From JAJTFA01 sp044351265 (lineage in GTDB: Bacteria; Bacteroidota; Bacteroidia; UKL13-3), in assembly GCA_044351265.1 (NCBI GenBank), contig JBILGC010000005.1, forward strand, positions 15,716-79,715: DNA of 64,000 bases. Direction: 5' to 3'. The notes beneath the pieces are model-generated. The model ran no database searches and was not told where the DNA came from. It saw nothing but the letters and a program-made list of their open reading frames with translations. Shown one piece after another: positions 1-8,440 of this stretch (within the stretch, counting starts at the first letter, position 1; each line of letters begins with the position of its first letter). A program made the position numbers and the translations under genes.

Positions 1-626
1 GCAATTATGCAAGCTGCTGCACCATCAGCAAATATGGCATTGGCTGTTAGATTATCTGCTGTGGGTTGCTTTTGGAAATGTAAGGTGCACAACTCAACAG
101 ATACTATGAGAACCAGCGCATCTTTACTGGCAGTGCAAATAGCATGAGCCTGCTTAAAGGCGTGTATCATGGCATAGCACCCCATAAAGTTTACAGATGT
201 GCGGTTAATGGTAGTAGGTAGTTTCAGTTTTTTTACCAATTCAATGTCTAAACCCGGTGCCGACATACCTGTGCATGAAACGGTAATGAGATGGGTAAAT
301 CTTTTGCTGGTATCATCAGGTAAATCATGCAAACAGTTATGAACTGCTTGCTCTGCCAATGATACCGCATTGCTTTGATAGCAAGCTAAACGGGTATCTA
401 TATCTGGTTGAAGATTGCATTTAAATAATATTTTAGACTCATAATCACTATTAAAGTCGGGCAATACGCTATAGCGATATTCAATTCCGCTTCGCTGATA
501 CATGAGATTTAAACGCTGTAAATCTGTTTCCTCGGGGGTGTACTGCGCCTGCATAAAGGATAGTATATCAGCCTGACTATGCTTATAGGGTGGCAATGCT
601 GTATCTATTGACCAAATGAAACTCAT
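1..626 (-). CDS. Type III polyketide synthase (chalcone synthase-like), C-terminus beyond window
   Basis: The reading frame begins at the ATG at 626 and is open to the window edge, giving about 208 N-terminal residues of a family that is normally 350-390 long. The motif VSCTGMSAPGLDIEL and, downstream, NFMGCYAM are those of chalcone/stilbene synthase-type thiolases; the Cys at residue 150 (complement of 177-179) sits where the catalytic nucleophile lies. Enzymes of this family condense an acyl-CoA starter with malonyl-CoA to make pyrones, resorcinols or phenols. The start overlaps the stop of the upstream UbiA gene in an ATGA arrangement, so the two are probably translationally coupled. The His and Asn of the catalytic triad lie outside the window. 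The product is not predictable from this part. Confidence 0.85.
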   Translation of the reverse strand, partial: MSFIWSIDTALPPYKHSQADILSFMQAQYTPEETDLQRLNLMYQRSGIEYRYSVLPDFNSDYESKILFKCNLQPDIDTRLACYQSNAVSLAEQAVHNCLHDLPDDTSKRFTHLITVSCTGMSAPGLDIELVKKLKLPTTINRTSVNFMGCYAMIHAFKQAHAICTASKDALVLIVSVELCTLHFQKQPTADNLTANAIFADGAAACII

Positions 627-1519
627 AGAATAATATTTGATATGATGAGAGAAAGGAAATATAAATTTAATAAACTTGACGCAAGTACATTCATTCGCAT
701 AGTATGGGTAAAATCTGCATACTTTGTTTCTTTCCACACCTTGCTAAGCCAGTAAAAAAAATATATCAGCACAGGAGCAAGCACAAACTGAAGCAGCCAG
801 AATTTCCATAAATTGTCCTGAAACCTAGTAAAGAACATAAGCATAGCAAGCACAAAGCAAATAGCAGTGAGTAAAAAAGTGCCGCGGTAGCCAAGCAGCA
901 TGCTTATGGTATTCACCCCATCTTTCCTGTCAGCCTCATGCTGATAGATTTGTGTAAGCGGATAAACACCGGCAATAAGCAGGGAGGAAATGCAACATCC
1001 GCTTAAATCAGGTTGCATGCCACCAACAGCGTAAAAAGTTAACATATAAATCCATGCGCCCTGAAAAACCACTACCGTTAAAAACCCGGGAATTGCATAT
1101 TGTTTGAGCCTGATTCCTCTGTAACTATAAGTACGTGAAGCAAGGATATATATTGAAACGTAAAGTGCTGCTTTTAAATCAATCAGCAAGCTCATTAAAA
1201 TAGCCATTGTATCCATGAGTGCAGTGAGATGAAAAACTTTTTTATCTGCTTTAGGTGGCTTTTTTAAGCCACCAATGGGTCCTTCATCTTGATCCATATA
1301 ACTGTTGTAAGCATTGCTTGCTGGATAAATAAGCAGGTGAAGAATAAAAAACAGTAGTAGTGCACGATGTAATGAAATATGTTGGATACTGCTTAATGCA
1401 AATAAGAATACGGGCAGCAAAAAAAATGAAAAAGGCAAACGAAGCAGTTGTAAATTCTTGGCTGATATCATAAAGGGGAAAATACGATTTATTCTTAATG
1501 TTTGCTTAATAAATAACAT
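623..1519 (-). CDS. UbiA-family prenyltransferase
   Basis: This is an integral membrane protein of 298 residues with about eight or nine hydrophobic segments. The first Asp-rich motif is NSYMDQDEG (residues 72-80) and the second is in HEADRKDGVNT near residue 195; together they bind the Mg-diphosphate of a polyprenyl donor in UbiA enzymes. Family members attach an isoprenoid chain to an aromatic or similar acceptor. It shares a 4-base overlap with the type III polyketide synthase downstream, which suggests that the acceptor is the polyketide product. That is inference; menA-like or haem O synthase roles are less likely given this neighbour. The start could instead be the Met at residue 17 (1471), since the first 16 residues are weakly supported. 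Confidence 0.8.
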   Translation of the reverse strand: MLFIKQTLRINRIFPFMISAKNLQLLRLPFSFFLLPVFLFALSSIQHISLHRALLLFFILHLLIYPASNAYNSYMDQDEGPIGGLKKPPKADKKVFHLTALMDTMAILMSLLIDLKAALYVSIYILASRTYSYRGIRLKQYAIPGFLTVVVFQGAWIYMLTFYAVGGMQPDLSGCCISSLLIAGVYPLTQIYQHEADRKDGVNTISMLLGYRGTFLLTAICFVLAMLMFFTRFQDNLWKFWLLQFVLAPVLIYFFYWLSKVWKETKYADFTHTMRMNVLASSLLNLYFLSLIISNIIL

Positions 1520-1632
1520 TAAGAAAAAATTAAAGAAGTCTGTTTACATTGATTATAAAGGCTTTTAGGGCATTTTGTTTGCTGTTCATTCATAATAGGT
1601 GTGCTCTTACGAATAAAGCAAATAGGATTTTA

Positions 1633-1640
1633 TAACTTTG
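1633..1640 (+). promoter_or_regulatory. Candidate -7 box (TAACTTTG) for the two-component operon
   Basis: The octamer matches the Bacteroidota -7 consensus TAnnTTTG exactly and lies 22 bases upstream of the response regulator start. No convincing TTTG was seen at the -33 position, so this is only half of a promoter. Confidence 0.4.
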
Positions 1641-1662
1641 AATTGATTAATAACACGCAACT

Positions 1663-2373
1663 ATGCAAAAGGAACAACAGCCACATATACTTTTAGTTGA
1701 AGATGAATCTACATTAGGATATTTTTTAAAGGAGCATCTTAAATTGGGAGGGTTCAAAGCCAATCTTTGTGTTGATGGTGAGGAAGGTTGGGAGACTTTT
1801 AAAACCGAGAAATTTGATTTATGTATTCTAGATGTAAACATGCCCAAGAAAAACGGTTATGAGCTTGCAAAAGATATACGAAGCATTAATCCTTATGTGC
1901 CTATTGTTTTTTTAACTGCCAATTCTGCGGAAGGAGATCGCATCAAAGGGTTTGAAATTGGAGCAGATGAGTATATAGTTAAGCCTTTTAGTCCGGAAGA
2001 GCTGTTGGCCCGTATTAGAGCTATTCTCAGGCGCACGCGATTTGCTCCGCCTGTTATTAATCCAAAGGAGGAAATTAGAAAAGTAGGAAGCCTCGAGGTT
2101 GATTTTATTAATCATACCATTACCATTAAAGGAAATCAAAAACGAATGAGCACAACAGAAGCAGATTTGTTTAAACTTTTTATTGATAATAAAAATAATT
2201 TGCTCACCCGTAACTCTATACTTATCAATATTTGGGGGCGAGATGACTATTATACGGCACGTAATCTGGATGTATATATTAATAAACTCAGAAAAATATT
2301 AAAGGAAGATCCTTTATTGGAAATTGTGAATATTCACGGTGCAGGCTTTAAACTTGTAGAAAATACTGCTTAG
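1663..2373 (+). CDS. OmpR/PhoB-family response regulator
   Basis: The 236-residue protein has an N-terminal receiver domain (about 8-120) with the acidic pocket VEDE (12-15), the phosphoacceptor Asp57 in LCILDVNMP, and the conserved Lys in IVKPFSPEEL. The C-terminal half (about 135-232) is a winged helix of the Trans_reg_C type, ending in the usual VHGAGFKLV-like strand (VNIHGAGFKLV). It would bind DNA after phosphorylation. The sensor kinase starts 5 bases downstream, so the two form a cognate pair in one operon. The divergent polyketide synthase/prenyltransferase unit is a possible target, but nothing in the sequence proves it. Confidence 0.93.
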   Translation: MQKEQQPHILLVEDESTLGYFLKEHLKLGGFKANLCVDGEEGWETFKTEKFDLCILDVNMPKKNGYELAKDIRSINPYVPIVFLTANSAEGDRIKGFEIGADEYIVKPFSPEELLARIRAILRRTRFAPPVINPKEEIRKVGSLEVDFINHTITIKGNQKRMSTTEADLFKLFIDNKNNLLTRNSILINIWGRDDYYTARNLDVYINKLRKILKEDPLLEIVNIHGAGFKLVENTA

Positions 2374-2378
2374 TAACT

Positions 2379-4427
2379 GTGAAACGCATTCTGCTTATAT
2401 TTACCCTTATTGTATTTTGTTTCCGCCTGGGAATTACCCAGGGAATTAATACCGATAGTTTAATTCAAATCACTCAGCAGGCCCCCGATAGGCAGAAGCA
2501 GCAGGCATTACAGGTACTTGTGCAATTTTATAAGAACAATGATCCCCAAACCGCTTTGCAGTATATAATGAAACTGGTGGAGCTAAATGAACGCTTGAAT
2601 GATGATATTGCATTGGCAAAGGCTTACCAAAATGCAGGAATACTCAACTTCAGGCTTGGTAATTTTGCACGGGCAAAGGAGTTTTATCTGTTAGCCCTCG
2701 ATAAGTTTGTACAACAGAAAAATACAGATGCACAAAATGAAATCAATGGTTATCTGGCTGCCGTTTATTATGCAACTGGGAATTTACCTCTTGCTGCTGA
2801 TACGTATTTAAAAGTATTGCGCTATTACGAAGAAAAGAATGATAAAGCAGCACTACTCAATATTTTAACTTCTCTAGGAAGTATTTACTCCCGACTGAAC
2901 AACTTCTCAAAAGCATTGGAATACAACTTACGTGCCTTGCGTATTTATGAGGAATCATCTGACAAATTCAGAACACTCGTAGGATACGACAATATTGGCA
3001 ATATTTATTTAAGGCAAGGAAACCTGCAAAAAGCGGGTGAGTTTTTTAACAAATCGCTTTTGGTATACAGAGAGCTGAATAATAAGGCAGGTGAAGCATC
3101 TACTTTATTTCAGCTTGGAAATATAGCCGATAAACAAAACGATGTGGAGGAAGCAATTGTATACTACCAAAAAGCAATTGATGTTGCAAAGGCTATTAAA
3201 TCTCAGCCTATGCAAACCACCGCAGAACTTGCACTAGCCAATAATTTATTTAAAATAAAGCTTTACCAGCAGGCCATTACCTCATATCAAAATGTAATAC
3301 GTTTGGCTAAACAACTTGAAATGAAAATTGAGTTGGAGGAGGCTTATAGAGGAATTTCATTGGCCTATGCAGCGATTAAGCAGCAACAAAAGGCAACAAC
3401 ATTTGGTGAATTGAGCAGGGAGTTAAAGGATTCTTTATACAACGACAGCAATATTAAAAAGCTTGCCGATTTACAGCTGGTGTATGAAACGGAAAAAAAA
3501 CAACAGCAAATAGAATTGCTTTCAAAAGAGCAGCAACTGCAGGAGCTTGAATTAAAGCGTGAGCGAGAGTCGAAGAATTTCTGGGCTTATGCTTCAGTTG
3601 TGCTTGCCATTGTTTTTATGGTACTCATTTATTTCTCTATTCAAAATAAACGTATTGCCAATAACCTTCGTAGGCAAAAGGAAGTACTTGAGCAGAAGAA
3701 TAGAGAGGTGCTGGCGCAAAAAGAACAGCTCAATCAGTTAAATAATGTTAAGGATCGTTTCTTTTCTATTATCTCACATGATTTAAGAAATAACCTTGCC
3801 ACCATGAAGTTGTATTTTGATTTAATCAGCCATCCCAATTATAAGCCTACTGATCATTCAGAAGCAACCAAGCAAATATCAGCTTCAGTTGAAAACACCA
3901 TCGATTTGCTGGAGAACTTGCTTGTATGGGCTTCTGCGCAAATAAAGGGAGTGCCTATTCATATACAGAAGCTACATTTACACTCACTTATACAGGGAAA
4001 TATCAATTTACTTCAAGGTAATGCCCACCAGAAAAAAATCAGTATACAAAACAATGCAGATGAGCAGGCCAGCGCAATGGGTGATATGGATATGATTCAT
4101 TTGGTTTTACGTAATTTAATTTCCAACGCAATTAAGTTTACAAACGATGGTGGCACAATTCAAATTAGCAGTGAAGAAAGAAATGGCAAACAAATCATCT
4201 GTATTCAAGATAATGGAGTAGGTATAAGCAAAGAAAATTTATCAAAACTATTTGATCAGCATTTGCATCCCAGCACCAAAGGAACTGGTAATGAAAAAGG
4301 AACCGGATTAGGGCTAATGCTTTGTAAAGATTTTATGATGCGTAACCAAGGCTCTATCAGAGTGGAGAGTGAAAAAGGCAAGGGTGCGTCATTTTATATT
4401 GAGCTACCTATAGTGGGTAAATTGTAA
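2379..4427 (+). CDS. TPR-containing sensor histidine kinase
   Basis: The start is GTG, followed by a signal peptide (about 1-20). Residues 30-360 are tetratricopeptide repeats, with typical stretches such as ALAKAYQNAGILNFRLGNFARA. A coiled coil (about 365-395) leads to one membrane segment (about 402-420) and a second coiled coil. The phosphoacceptor is His467 in SIISHDLRNN. The ATPase domain has its N box (NLISNAIKF), G1 (DNGVGIS) and G2 (GTGLGLMLC). The TPR array is therefore predicted to be periplasmic and the catalytic core cytoplasmic. There is no HAMP domain. The H box has Asn where many HisKA kinases have Pro (HDLRNN rather than HDLRNP). The signal sensed is unknown. Confidence 0.92.
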   Translation: MKRILLIFTLIVFCFRLGITQGINTDSLIQITQQAPDRQKQQALQVLVQFYKNNDPQTALQYIMKLVELNERLNDDIALAKAYQNAGILNFRLGNFARAKEFYLLALDKFVQQKNTDAQNEINGYLAAVYYATGNLPLAADTYLKVLRYYEEKNDKAALLNILTSLGSIYSRLNNFSKALEYNLRALRIYEESSDKFRTLVGYDNIGNIYLRQGNLQKAGEFFNKSLLVYRELNNKAGEASTLFQLGNIADKQNDVEEAIVYYQKAIDVAKAIKSQPMQTTAELALANNLFKIKLYQQAITSYQNVIRLAKQLEMKIELEEAYRGISLAYAAIKQQQKATTFGELSRELKDSLYNDSNIKKLADLQLVYETEKKQQQIELLSKEQQLQELELKRERESKNFWAYASVVLAIVFMVLIYFSIQNKRIANNLRRQKEVLEQKNREVLAQKEQLNQLNNVKDRFFSIISHDLRNNLATMKLYFDLISHPNYKPTDHSEATKQISASVENTIDLLENLLVWASAQIKGVPIHIQKLHLHSLIQGNINLLQGNAHQKKISIQNNADEQASAMGDMDMIHLVLRNLISNAIKFTNDGGTIQISSEERNGKQIICIQDNGVGISKENLSKLFDQHLHPSTKGTGNEKGTGLGLMLCKDFMMRNQGSIRVESEKGKGASFYIELPIVGKL

Positions 4428-4432
4428 AACGT

Positions 4433-4948
4433 TTATTTTTTCTTCATAAGTGGAACATTGCTGCATGCCTCACCATACATTATGCTTTTTGCATAAGGAG
4501 CAAGTTTGTGTGTAATTTCAACATATGCACTTACAGGCACAGGTATTTCTCCGCAACCTTTAACAATAACCCTGGCATCTTGCAATGCTTCTAAATTAAT
4601 TTTATTTAGTGCATCGGTAAACAAAGCCCATTCTAATGTTTGTAAATTTCCGAATACATAACGGTTTGCAAACGGCTCGGCAGCTACCGCAAGTAACATA
4701 TAGGCCCATGTTGGTATAATGGCATCTGCACTGCAAGTGAAAGCAATATTTTTTCCTGTATATTGGCTCCAGTTGTGTTGCTTTACGCGCTCTCTGAAAT
4801 CTTTTTCTTTTAATATTGCTTCTCTGAAAAGCCAGGGCTTAATATCAAACAACAAACGCTCGCCCGGATGATAATAGGTTTCCAGATCAATGGTAATTAA
4901 TCCGCTATTCGCCACACGGTTTTCTATGGGTTTTATTTCCGATTCCAT
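4433..4948 (-). CDS. DUF2480 family protein
   Basis: This soluble protein of 171 residues begins, in the chosen frame, MESEIKPIENRVANSGLITI, which is the usual start of the Bacteroidota DUF2480 family; an ATG 24 bases upstream is less likely. No signal peptide or membrane segment is seen. It contains GKNIAFTCSADAIIPTWAYM and a conserved C-terminal KGCGEIPVP segment. The function of the family is not established. The gene converges on the sensor kinase with a 5-base gap and lies 38 bases downstream of the prolyl oligopeptidase on the same strand, so it may be the last gene of that unit. Confidence 0.8.
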   Translation of the reverse strand: MESEIKPIENRVANSGLITIDLETYYHPGERLLFDIKPWLFREAILKEKDFRERVKQHNWSQYTGKNIAFTCSADAIIPTWAYMLLAVAAEPFANRYVFGNLQTLEWALFTDALNKINLEALQDARVIVKGCGEIPVPVSAYVEITHKLAPYAKSIMYGEACSNVPLMKKK

Positions 4949-4986
4949 AGGTGCAAAGATACCAAAAAGCAATAAGCTAAGGCAGC

Positions 4987-7110
4987 TTACTTAACTTCCG
5001 CTTGCAAGTTCCAAAGCACAAAGCCCCAGAAATCAGCCGCATCTTCAACCAATTTGGCAGTGGGTTTGCCTGCACCATGACCGGCCTTGCTGTCAATTCT
5101 GATAAGCACCGGATTTCCATTTTTAGCTTGCTTGGTTTGTAACTCGGCAGCAAATTTAAAACTGTGGGCAGGTACCACACGGTCATCATGGTCTGCTGTC
5201 ATAATCATTGTTGCCGGGTAGTTTATACCGGCTTTTACATTGTGCAGAGGGGAGTATTTAATCAGGTAATCAAATTGCTCTTTCCGCTCACAGCTTCCAT
5301 ACTCAACCGCCCAGCCCCAGCCAATGGTAAATTTGTGGTAGCGCAGCATATCCAACACACCTACTGCAGGAATGGCTACTTTAAATAAATCCGGTCGTTG
5401 GGTCATACAAGCACCTACGAGCAAGCCACCGTTGCTGCCCCCATTGATTGCAAGTTTAGCTGATGAGGTATATTTTTCATGAATCAAATATTCTGCTGCA
5501 GCAATAAAATCATCAAATACATTTTGTTTTTTATCCAGCATGCCTGCTTTGTGCCAATCTTCGCCATACTCGCCTCCACCTCTTAAATTGGCAATAGCAT
5601 ATACACCACCTTGTTCTAAAAACATCATGCGTGAAATGCTGAAGGAAGGGGTTAGGCTTATGTTAAAACCTCCGTAACCATATAACAAAGTTGGGTTGTT
5701 ACCATTAAGGGTAATACCTTTTTTATGCATAATAAACATAGGAATTTTTGTTCCATCTTTTGACGGATAAAAAATCTGTTTGGTTTCATACATCGATTCA
5801 TCAAAAGCCAATTCTGTTTTTCTGAATAGTTCTGACTTCCCTGTGCTTATATCATAATGATAAATCTCACCGGGATTGGTAAACGAGGTAAACGTATAAA
5901 AGGCTTCTGTATCTTCCGCTTTGCCTGAAATGCCGCTTGCTGTGCCAATTCCGGATAATGTAATTTCGGTTTTATTTTCTCCGTTCAAATCAAATCGATA
6001 CAAGCGTATGCTTGCATCTTTCAGATAGTTGGCAAATAATTGACCTCCACAGGTGGAGGCACCTTCCAGCAAATCGGCAGTTTGCGGAATAACATCTTTC
6101 CAGTTTTGAGGTTCCGGTTTTAATGGGTCTACTTCAACTAACCGGTAACGCGGTGCATCCTTATCTGTAATGGCCAGTATTTTGTCGCCTACATTATTAA
6201 TTACTGAGTAATTGTTTTCAAAACCTTTAAACAATGTTCTAAACGATTTTTCATTTTTGGTTAAATCCTGAATCAGTATTTCAGATCCGGAGGTTCCCTC
6301 GCTAACGCTAATAATCATAAAGCGCTCATCTTCTGTTATGCCGGCATTGAAATAGCGCAACGGGTGAGCCTTATCTTCATAAACTAGCTTGTCTTCCGAT
6401 TGTGGTTTCCCTATTTCATGGTAATAAATTTTCATGTACTCATTGGCATTGCTAAATTCTTTGCCTTTACCGGGCTCATCATACCTGCTATAATAAAATC
6501 CGTTTTTATACCAGGTTGCACCGCTGAATTTAACCCACTGAATCAGGTCGGTTGTTTTTTCTTTGCTTGCTACATTCATCACAAATATCTCATTCCAGTC
6601 GCTGCCACTTTTGGCAATGCCCACTGCACAATATTGGTGGTCTTTACTAAAAGTAAAACTTGCCAAAGAAACGGTTCCGTCTTCACTTAGTTTGTTGGGA
6701 TCTAAGAATATTTCAGGTTCTCCTTTTAGCCCCTGCTGACGATAAAGCACGCTTTGGTTTTGCAAACCATTATTTTTAAAGAAATAGTAATAGTTACCTT
6801 CTTTAAACGGAGCTGAATATTTTGGATAGTCCCATATTTGGGTAAGCCTTTTTTTAAGCTGATCGCGGTAAGGTATTTGTGAAAGATAGTTTTTTGTAAC
6901 ATCATTTTGCGCTTTAACCCAGGCTTCCACATCGGCAGCTGTATCATTCTCTAGCCAGCGGTAGGGGTCGGCAATCGTTGTTCCGAAATAATGATCACTT
7001 ACATTCTCTTTTTTGCTTTCAGGGTAAGGCTTCATGGCGATTTTTAGTTGTTCTTTTTTCCCGCATGCAATGACTAACGTCATCAGGGTAATAAAGGTTA
7101 TATTCTTCAT
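4987..7110 (-). CDS. Prolyl oligopeptidase (S9A serine peptidase), lipoprotein
   Basis: About 707 residues, the usual length for the family. The N-terminus MKNITFITLMTLVIACGKK is a lipoprotein signal with Cys at residue 16, so the enzyme is probably tethered in the periplasm or outer membrane. Next comes a seven-bladed beta-propeller region that starts with YPESKKENVSDHYFGT and DPYRWLEN. The C-terminal alpha/beta-hydrolase domain carries the nucleophile Ser in NGGSNGGLLVG, the Asp in TADHDDRVVP and the His in KAGHGAGKP. It cleaves short peptides after proline. The frame extends upstream to 7164, but a -7-like box lies at 7132-7139, so a start at 7110 or 7119 is preferred. Confidence 0.93.
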   Translation of the reverse strand: MKNITFITLMTLVIACGKKEQLKIAMKPYPESKKENVSDHYFGTTIADPYRWLENDTAADVEAWVKAQNDVTKNYLSQIPYRDQLKKRLTQIWDYPKYSAPFKEGNYYYFFKNNGLQNQSVLYRQQGLKGEPEIFLDPNKLSEDGTVSLASFTFSKDHQYCAVGIAKSGSDWNEIFVMNVASKEKTTDLIQWVKFSGATWYKNGFYYSRYDEPGKGKEFSNANEYMKIYYHEIGKPQSEDKLVYEDKAHPLRYFNAGITEDERFMIISVSEGTSGSEILIQDLTKNEKSFRTLFKGFENNYSVINNVGDKILAITDKDAPRYRLVEVDPLKPEPQNWKDVIPQTADLLEGASTCGGQLFANYLKDASIRLYRFDLNGENKTEITLSGIGTASGISGKAEDTEAFYTFTSFTNPGEIYHYDISTGKSELFRKTELAFDESMYETKQIFYPSKDGTKIPMFIMHKKGITLNGNNPTLLYGYGGFNISLTPSFSISRMMFLEQGGVYAIANLRGGGEYGEDWHKAGMLDKKQNVFDDFIAAAEYLIHEKYTSSAKLAINGGSNGGLLVGACMTQRPDLFKVAIPAVGVLDMLRYHKFTIGWGWAVEYGSCERKEQFDYLIKYSPLHNVKAGINYPATMIMTADHDDRVVPAHSFKFAAELQTKQAKNGNPVLIRIDSKAGHGAGKPTAKLVEDAADFWGFVLWNLQAEVK

Positions 7111-7131
7111 TGTATTCATAATTTCTAAATT

Positions 7132-7139
7132 CAAAAATA
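7132..7139 (-). promoter_or_regulatory. Candidate -7 box (TATTTTTG) for the prolyl oligopeptidase gene
   Basis: Read on the minus strand this is an exact TAnnTTTG octamer about 20 bases upstream of the chosen ATG. No -33 TTTG was found at the right distance. It argues against translation from the upstream ATG at 7164. Confidence 0.4.
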
Positions 7140-7176
7140 CCTGATGCGAAAAAAATAGCATCACCGCTTATCAAAA

Positions 7177-7791
7177 TTACATTAAATGCAATAGATGGGT
7201 AACATCATTAGCACGAATCAGATGGTTTTCTTCAGCATTTATATGCACCTCATATAAACAAAGGTTACGGTGTTGAAATTGCTCCATCTTTGTTAATGAC
7301 TGATTGAGCAGCAAGCATAAGAAGCTCTTCATAGCTCGTCCGTGCATGCAAATCAGAATTTCAGATTCAGGTAGATTTAATATCAGATTCAAGGCACGCT
7401 CTTGCCTCTGCTGCATTTCAAAAGGACTCTCACCATTAGGAATTTTGGCGTGCAAATCTCCATTATTCCAATTGTTAATCATTTCCCAATATATGGCTTT
7501 TTGTTCAGGAGTTTGCTGCTTGCCTTCAAAGTCTCCCCAGCTAATTTCGTTTAACTCCGGCAACATGGTATGTGGTATTCCTTTCTCTATGAATGAGGCA
7601 ACGCTCTGCCGACTTCTTTTTAGTGCCGAAGTAAAAACATGCTCAAAAGGGTAATGCTGATATGATTGATAAAACGCCTGTGCCTGCTTTATACCTAACT
7701 CATTCAGGTTAGTATCTACTCCGCTACCCTGAACAATATTCTGGCGGTTAAACTCTGTTTCACCATGTCTTACTATAAACAGTTTTTTCAT
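7177..7791 (-). CDS. Histidine phosphatase family protein (phosphoglycerate mutase-like)
   Basis: The chosen ATG gives 204 residues beginning MKKLFIVRHGETEFN, which contains the family's catalytic RHG motif. SALKRSRQS is the second Arg motif, and ICMHGRAMKSF holds the second catalytic His. These proteins dephosphorylate small molecules or act as cofactor-dependent mutases; the sequence does not identify the substrate. An in-frame ATG 18 bases upstream would add only MVYSQS and is less likely. It lies upstream of the prolyl oligopeptidase but that gene appears to have its own promoter. Alternatives include an alpha-ribazole phosphatase or a broad-specificity phosphatase. Confidence 0.88.
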   Translation of the reverse strand: MKKLFIVRHGETEFNRQNIVQGSGVDTNLNELGIKQAQAFYQSYQHYPFEHVFTSALKRSRQSVASFIEKGIPHTMLPELNEISWGDFEGKQQTPEQKAIYWEMINNWNNGDLHAKIPNGESPFEMQQRQERALNLILNLPESEILICMHGRAMKSFLCLLLNQSLTKMEQFQHRNLCLYEVHINAEENHLIRANDVTHLLHLM

Positions 7792-7841
7792 GCTTTGTGA
7801 GTATACCATCTGTGTTAACTTACACTGTTATGGTGGTGCAG

Positions 7842-7849
7842 CAAATATA
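7842..7849 (-). promoter_or_regulatory. Candidate -7 box (TATATTTG) for the histidine phosphatase gene
   Basis: The minus-strand octamer matches TAnnTTTG exactly and lies about 50 bases upstream of the ATG at 7791. No clear -33 box accompanies it. Confidence 0.35.
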
Positions 7850-7978
7850 GCAAAGGTTTAGCATGCTCCATCATTGGTTTGTGAAAGGTATACTTGGGAT
7901 TACTCCCCCGCAATAATTTAAATGTGGCAGTCCGGTTTGGTAGTGTTATTTTATTATTTTGCACACAAATTTATTTAT

Positions 7979-8440
7979 ATGTCGGTTTTTAAAGCAGATG
8001 GTGTTACGCTGGAAGCCATAAATAAGAGAAATGAGAATACAATGGCCCAATGGATAGGTATTGAGTTTACCGAATTGGGTGTGGACTATCTGAAGGCACG
8101 GATGCCTGTCGACCATCGAACAGTTCAGCCGTTGCGTTTGGTGAATGGAGGTGCATATTGTGCGCTTGCTGAAACTGTGGGAAGCATGGCAGGTAATTTG
8201 TGTATAGACCGCGATAGATATGTTGCACTTGGTCTGGACATTAATGCTAATCATGTGCGCTCAGCATCTAAGGGCTTTGTTCATGGTACGGCAAAACCAA
8301 TTCACTTAGGACGCACCACTCAAGTGTGGGAAATTCGTATAACTGATGATGAGGATAAGTTATGTTGCATAAGCCGCCTAACCATGTCGGTAATAGAAAT
8401 TAAACATGATAACCGAGGATTTAATCCGCCAAAGGTTTAA
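7979..8440 (+). CDS. Hotdog-fold acyl-CoA thioesterase (PaaI/YdiI type), possible DHNA-CoA thioesterase
   Basis: The ATG at 7979 gives 153 residues, close to the usual hotdog length; the frame runs 57 bases further upstream but that segment does not look like family sequence. The core motif is QPLRLVNGGAYCALAETVGS. By comparison with YdiI/EntH-type enzymes, the Gln and the catalytic Glu are kept but the His before GGA is Asn here. The gene overlaps the isochorismate synthase gene by 35 bases, which suggests a role in menaquinone synthesis, namely release of 1,4-dihydroxy-2-naphthoate from its CoA ester. The family assignment is firm; the menaquinone role is inferred from context only. Confidence 0.83.
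   Translation: MSVFKADGVTLEAINKRNENTMAQWIGIEFTELGVDYLKARMPVDHRTVQPLRLVNGGAYCALAETVGSMAGNLCIDRDRYVALGLDINANHVRSASKGFVHGTAKPIHLGRTTQVWEIRITDDEDKLCCISRLTMSVIEIKHDNRGFNPPKV

Noticed and set aside
4954..4961. TATCTTTG on the minus strand just before the DUF2480 start
   Set aside because: It matches the -7 consensus but is only six bases from the ATG, which would imply a leaderless transcript; there is no -33 element and the gene is likely read from upstream.
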